Assembly: GCF_000013025.1 (NCBI RefSeq)
Contig: NC_008358.1
Location: 2,480,001 to 2,544,000, forward strand
Length of the DNA stretch: 64,000 bases
Direction of reading: 5' to 3'
Source of the DNA: Hyphomonas neptunium ATCC 15444
Lineage (GTDB): Bacteria > Pseudomonadota > Alphaproteobacteria > Caulobacterales > Hyphomonadaceae
Shown here: in pieces, positions 61,201 through 64,000 of the stretch
How positions within the stretch are numbered: the stretch's first letter is position 1
How the letters are laid out: each line of letters opens with the position of its first letter
Notes under the pieces: generated by a model
What the model was told of the DNA's origin: nothing
The model's database searches: none
What the model saw: the letters and a program-made list of their open reading frames with translations, nothing else
Position numbers and translations under genes: made by a program

Positions 61201-61496
61201 AGCCACTGAAGGAGGTGTTGCTGGAGGCCGGCGCGATCCGGTTCAAGCCGATTGTGTTGACGGCGCTGGCCGCGATGATCGGGGCCGCCGTGATCCTGAC
61301 TGACCCGATTTTTCAGGGGTTGGCGATTTCGCTTCTGTTCGGGCTGGCTTCGTCAACAGCCCTGACAGTGCTGGTCATTCCAGCGATTTATATCGCCATT
61401 CGCGGGCCAGACTGGCGCCCGGCGGCGTCAGATCCAGGACAAAGCGTGACAAATCTGGACAAATCTGGACACGATAATGCCCCTCCCCAAAGGTGA
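58212..61496 (+). CDS. RND-family efflux transporter (AcrB/HAE1-like)
   Basis: A 1094-residue RND pump with TM1 after residue 15, two large periplasmic domains and 12 TM in total. The proton-relay acidic pair is in GILVDDAIVIIENIARHWAM, and the NPTIIATLTVIAALLPMMF region follows. IGFIALAGIIVRNSILLVDFI is the matching late helix. Its operon also holds rhodanese and an ArsR regulator, so its substrate may be sulfur-related or a metabolite accumulating under sulfide stress. The last 20 codons are encoded by repeat array D (TNLDKSGHDN). Confidence 0.92.
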   Translation: MKPDLSGAITRSTIRSPLTPLFLLTALAVGLIALLTIPREEEPQISVPMVDILVSAPGLKAPDAVEQVTKPLESILMAVPDVDHVYSQTRDDGAMVTARFNVGTDADDAILRIHEKIRANLDSIPYDVPMPLVVGRGINDVPIVTLTLSPDETTGNVWNDTALRMLADELRNELMKVKDVGITDVIGGRPLELRVEPDIQALSAQGVTLQTLVQSVQNAAAALPSGRAHQDGSSLIVQAGDRINAVHELERLQIRGAGGRVVYLSDVANVKVSGAETDARVWTMIHGEDGSFSAAPAVTVSLAKRPGANAVLVAEAILHRVEALEGNLIPEGVHVEVTRDYGETANHKANELLFHLGLATVSIVVLIAFSIGWREALVTLIVIPTTILLTLFASLMMGYTINRVSLFALIFSIGILVDDAIVIIENIARHWAMQDGRTRIQASVDAVSEVGNPTIIATLTVIAALLPMMFVSGLMGPYMAPIPANASAAMLFSFFVAVGIAPWLMMKIAGNAPLHGAHDGAHSETRLSRFYRRVAAPVVASKRNSWIFLGVVGAATLLSLTLFATKAVPVKLLPFDNKSEIQVIVDLPEGAALEDTERALFALADAIGPVEEVTTIQAYAGTAAPFNFNGLVRHYFLRASPELGDLQVNLSAKEDRKRASHDIALDMRTRLLAVPLPEGAKVKVVEVPPGPPVISTLMAEIYGPTPEARRETAAIIERFFEETDFIVDVDNSMGDMAPRLTFGIDEPAAADAGVLEQDILDAIGMAFGGQTVGVSPRGEGRDPLNIRVYLPRSERSWTQEMAAIPVPRRLAGTDAAPIELGELVDVREEAGSPTIFRRDGHFADMVMGELAGRFEAPIYGMFEIQDRVKTFDWAAEGLEMPAVSLYGQPADETGTTVLWDGEWEVTYVTFRDMGMAFGVALLGIYILVVGQFGTFRIPLIILTPVPLTLIGIMIGHWLFGAAFTATSMIGFIALAGIIVRNSILLVDFIRHTTDAEKPLKEVLLEAGAIRFKPIVLTALAAMIGAAVILTDPIFQGLAISLLFGLASSTALTVLVIPAIYIAIRGPDWRPAASDPGQSVTNLDKSGHDNAPPQR
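61437..61472 (+). repeat. GGACAAANNN 10-bp repeat array D (3' end of the RND gene)
   Basis: GGACAAA (61437), TGACAAA (61447), GGACAAA (61457) and GGACAC (61467) are spaced exactly 10 bp. The array encodes the pump's C-terminal tail and ends 4 nt before the arsR ATG at 61477. Confidence 0.85.
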
Positions 61497-61800
61497 GCGC
61501 AGTAAGGCACTGATCATCGTTTCGAGCCGCGTTGAGGAGGCGGCAGAAGTGATGAAGGCGATGGCGAGCGAGACCCGCCTCAAGATCATGTGCGCGTTGA
61601 GCGAAGGAGAGTTGCCGGTGAACCAGCTCGCCCAGCTGACCGGCCAGAGCCAGTCGGCGGTTTCCCAGCATCTGGCAAAGCTGCGCGCCGCTGGCCTTGT
61701 GACCAGCCGGCGGGCGGGGCAAACGATTCATTACCGCTGCCGCGCCGGGATCGCGCAGCAGATCATCGACACGCTTTGCGGGTTCTATTCAGAGCCCTGA
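61477..61800 (+). CDS. ArsR-family regulator, BigR/SqrR-like persulfide sensor
   Basis: A 107-residue winged-helix repressor. The HTH is in LPVNQLAQLTGQSQSAVSQHLAKLRAAGLV. Cys39 (KIMCALSEGE) and Cys101 (DTLCGFY) are spaced like the redox pair of BigR/SqrR/YgaV, which form a tetrasulfide with persulfides and release DNA. Cys88 is extra. Metal-binding ELCVCDL of arsenic ArsR proteins is absent. It overlaps the RND gene by 20 bp and directly follows array D. It likely controls the sqr/rhodanese divergent promoters. Confidence 0.85.
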   Translation: MPLPKGERSKALIIVSSRVEEAAEVMKAMASETRLKIMCALSEGELPVNQLAQLTGQSQSAVSQHLAKLRAAGLVTSRRAGQTIHYRCRAGIAQQIIDTLCGFYSEP

Positions 61801-61875
61801 ACGCAGCTGGGACCGCCCCCTTGCGCTGAGGGGCGATCGCTTTCACCATCGGACATCTGATTTAGATTGTTCGTA

Positions 61876-63516
61876 ATGACTGACGCGCCTGCCCCCAGCC
61901 CCTTCTCCATTCCCCTGTTCAAACGCATCTGGGTGGCCAATATCGCCTCGCAGTTTGGCGGGCTAATCCAGAGCGTGGGCGCGGCCTGGCTGATGGTGCA
62001 GCTGGGCGGAAGCGAAACGCAGATCGCGCTGGTGCAGGCTTCTGTAACGCTGCCGATCATGATCCTGTCGCTGCTGTCAGGTGCGATTGCCGACAACTAT
62101 CCCCGGCGTACCGTGATGCTGCTGTCGCAGGTCTACATGTTCATCGTGTCGGCCGTGCTTTGCGTATTTGCGTTCATGAACGGGCTGAGCCCGTGGCTGC
62201 TGCTGACATTCACATTTCTGCTGGGCTGCGGAACTGCGCTGAACGCGCCTTCCTGGCAGGCGACCGTAGGCGATATTGTCCCGCGCCAGACGATTGCGGC
62301 GGCCGTTTCCATGAACAGCCTCGGCTTCAACATTGCCCGCACGGCCGGGCCGGCGCTCGGCGGGGCGATTGTGGCGGCGGCAGGGGCAGCGGCGGCGTTT
62401 GCCGTGAATGTGCTGAGCTATCTGGGCATCATTTATGTGCTGCTGGCGTGGAAACCGGAGAAACCTCTGAAACCGGCGCTGAAGGAAGACCTGCGCACAG
62501 CGATCGGGGCCGGTGTGCGCTATGTGTCGATGTCGCCCCCTATCCGGCAGGTGATGGCGCGGGCGGCGCTGTTTGGCATCGCGGCGAGCGCGGTGCTTTC
62601 CCTCCTGCCGCTGGTGGCGCAGGAACTGGTCGGCGGCGGGGCGGTGACGTTTGGTATTCTCTCCGGCGCCTTCGGGATCGGCGCGGTGATCGGGGCGCTC
62701 TCCAATGCGCGCCTGCGGCGGCGCTTCACCGCCGAGAGCATTCTGCGGATGACGATCTCGATGATCATTGCGGGGGTGGTGATTGTAGCCTTCAGCCGGG
62801 TGTTGCCCCTTACGGTGGTCGGCCTGGTGATCTGCGGGTCCGGCTGGCTGCTGTCGATGGCGACCATGAATGTGACGGTGCAGATGGCCGCGCCTCGCTG
62901 GGTGGTCGGGCGGGCACTGTCGCTTTACCAGATGGCGGTGTTCGGGGCGATGGCTGTGGGAAGCTGGATCACCGGGCAACTGGCGGAGAATTACGGGGTA
63001 ATGCAGGCGCTGCTGACGATGGCCGCCGTGCAATCGGTGAGCCTGTTTGCCGGCCTCTTCCTGCGCCTGCCCCAGGTGGAGGAGATGAACCTCGACCTGA
63101 CGGGACGCTGGCGCCAACCGGACATGGAGGTGCCGGTGGAGCCGCGCAGCGGGCCGGTGCATGTGTCGGTGAAGTATCGCATTCTCGAAGCGGATATTCC
63201 CCGCTTCATGGCCGCCATGAATGAACGGCGCCGCATTCACCTGCGCGACGGGGCGCGGGCGTGGTCGCTGGTGCGCGACCTGGGGGACGCGGAGATATGG
63301 CTGGAGCAATACAGCTTTGCGCGGTGGCTGGACTATGTGCTGCACAATGAACGGCGCACCCATGCCGATGATGTGAGTATCAACATCATCCGTTCCCTGC
63401 ACCAGGGCAGCTGGCCGCCAGAGGTGCACCGGATGCTGGAGCGGCAGGTGACGAGCGTGTCGTATGATCCCGAGCTTGCCTCGCCCACCTCAAGCGACCC
63501 GACCCGGCCGCACTGA
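61876..63516 (+). CDS. MFS_3-family transporter (EntS-like) with C-terminal ABM-like domain
   Basis: A 546-residue protein. The first about 410 residues form an MFS of the MFS_3 type (FKRIWVANIASQFGGLIQSVGAAWLM, ATWQ-like SWQATVGDIVPRQ). The soluble tail of about 120 residues (VSVKYRILEADIPRFMAAMNE...EQYSFARWLDYVLHNERRT) resembles the monooxygenase-like domain often fused to this group. It may export siderophores or other small molecules. The ATG at 61876 is preferred over a TTG at 61867. A short gap separates it from arsR. Confidence 0.85.
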   Translation: MTDAPAPSPFSIPLFKRIWVANIASQFGGLIQSVGAAWLMVQLGGSETQIALVQASVTLPIMILSLLSGAIADNYPRRTVMLLSQVYMFIVSAVLCVFAFMNGLSPWLLLTFTFLLGCGTALNAPSWQATVGDIVPRQTIAAAVSMNSLGFNIARTAGPALGGAIVAAAGAAAAFAVNVLSYLGIIYVLLAWKPEKPLKPALKEDLRTAIGAGVRYVSMSPPIRQVMARAALFGIAASAVLSLLPLVAQELVGGGAVTFGILSGAFGIGAVIGALSNARLRRRFTAESILRMTISMIIAGVVIVAFSRVLPLTVVGLVICGSGWLLSMATMNVTVQMAAPRWVVGRALSLYQMAVFGAMAVGSWITGQLAENYGVMQALLTMAAVQSVSLFAGLFLRLPQVEEMNLDLTGRWRQPDMEVPVEPRSGPVHVSVKYRILEADIPRFMAAMNERRRIHLRDGARAWSLVRDLGDAEIWLEQYSFARWLDYVLHNERRTHADDVSINIIRSLHQGSWPPEVHRMLERQVTSVSYDPELASPTSSDPTRPH

Positions 63517-63571
63517 CTTTCCCTTCCGTCGGGGCTGGCCAATGGGGCTGGCGCCATGCTTTGACTGGCGC

Positions 63572-63608
63572 CGACAAGACCTGACCCAATCCGGACACGT
63601 GGAGACAT
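63572..63608 (+). repeat. Degenerate 10-bp repeat array F before the quinone oxidoreductase
   Basis: CGACAAG, TGACCCA, CGGACAC and GGAGACA occur at about 10-bp steps in the intergenic space, ending 6 nt before the ATG at 63615. The match to GGACAAA is weak, but phase, orientation and position agree with arrays B and D. Confidence 0.4.
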
Positions 63609-63614
63609 CGACCA

Positions 63615-64000
63615 ATGAAAGCTGCCGTCGCAGACAGCCTTGAGTCCCTTGAAAGCTACAGCCTGAAAGAGGTGGAGATGCCTGGCGCCGGGCCGGGTCA
63701 GGTGCTGATCCGGGTAATGGCCTGCGGCGTTGGCTATGTGGATTCTCTGGTGGCGCTGGGGCGGTATCAGGTGAAGCCGCCCGTGCCCCACACGCCGGGT
63801 CAGGAAGTGGCCGGAACGGTGGAAGCTGTTGGCGAAGGCGTCAGCCATGTTGCGCCCGGAGACCGGGTGATGACGATGACGGCGAAGGGCTTTGCCGAGT
63901 TTGCCGTGGCGGCTGCGCCGATGGTGGTGAAACTTCCCGAGGCGCTGAGCTTTGCCGAAGGCGCCAGCTTGCCACTGAACTACATCACGGCAATGCACGC
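63615..64000 (+). CDS. NADPH:quinone oxidoreductase, zinc-independent MDR family (partial)
   Basis: The first 128 residues of a medium-chain dehydrogenase/reductase. The N-terminal GroES-like domain starts MKAAVADSLESLESYSLKEV. Family marks are GPGQVLIRVMACGVGYVDSL, TPGQEVAGTVEAVGEGV and PGDRVM. Zinc-binding Cys of true alcohol dehydrogenases are missing, which fits the quinone oxidoreductase branch. The NADPH-binding Rossmann domain lies beyond the right edge. It follows the MFS_3 gene by 98 bp. Confidence 0.9.
   Translation, partial: MKAAVADSLESLESYSLKEVEMPGAGPGQVLIRVMACGVGYVDSLVALGRYQVKPPVPHTPGQEVAGTVEAVGEGVSHVAPGDRVMTMTAKGFAEFAVAAAPMVVKLPEALSFAEGASLPLNYITAMH

Overview
The window is high-GC DNA, packed with genes and lying inside a chromosome. 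Several traits fit a marine or aquatic alphaproteobacterium, most likely Hyphomonadaceae (Hyphomonas-like). These are three large TonB-dependent receptors with alphaproteobacterial-style plug motifs, a formiminoglutamate-deiminase (HutF/HutG) histidine pathway, an SQR/rhodanese/DUF2892/ArsR sulfide locus, and many TetR and MFS genes. The taxonomic call is an inference from gene content only. No rRNA, tRNA, CRISPR array, insertion sequence or prophage was recognised.

Layout. 1-1054: start of secD (cut by the window edge). 1354-1740: a small membrane-anchored orphan. 2007-7261: a tightly coupled five-gene operon (KASIII-like synthase, NAD-dependent reductase/epimerase, MBL hydrolase, F390-synthetase-like adenylating enzyme, GT1 glycosyltransferase) behind a promoter overlapped by a palindrome. 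It looks like an uncharacterised acyl/glyco-conjugate pathway. 7218-11400: DedA-family protein, Tex, and the divergent ohrR/ohr peroxide pair with duplicated operators. 11975-17672: TonB receptor, MFS transporter, GST and a DUF7064-like protein. 17774-25261: complete hut regulon (hutC, hutF | hutI, hutH, hutG, hutU). 25275-33159: lipocalin, MipA-like porin, TetR, lipoprotein cytochrome c, alpha/beta hydrolase lipoprotein, EmrAB-type efflux, and an EtfB-type lysine methyltransferase.

33938-54733 is an accessory nutrient-use island. It holds a TonB receptor, a glycerophosphodiesterase lipoprotein, a LysM-like small protein, N-acyl-D-amino acid deacylase, epoxide hydrolase, a FAD monooxygenase, a TetR, then dadA, alr and a class III aminotransferase. 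Divergent from the last are a PfkB kinase, a class II aldolase and an N,N-dimethylformamidase-like protein. An MFS transporter, another TonB receptor and a TetR close it. The enzymes fit import of a nitrogenous, possibly N-acylated compound, deacylation or deamination with alanine recycled to pyruvate, and kinase/aldolase cleavage of the carbon skeleton. The substrate is unknown.

54749-61800 is a sulfide/persulfide locus: DUF2892, TrxC and SQR, divergent from rhodanese, an RND pump and a BigR-like ArsR. 61876-64000 holds an MFS_3 transporter and the start of a quinone oxidoreductase.

The most unusual structural signal is a dispersed family of short arrays in which GGACAAANNN repeats with a 10-bp period. 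There are four clear copies and two degenerate ones. All six lie in the same orientation as transcription of the flanking genes, and three end at or just before a start codon.
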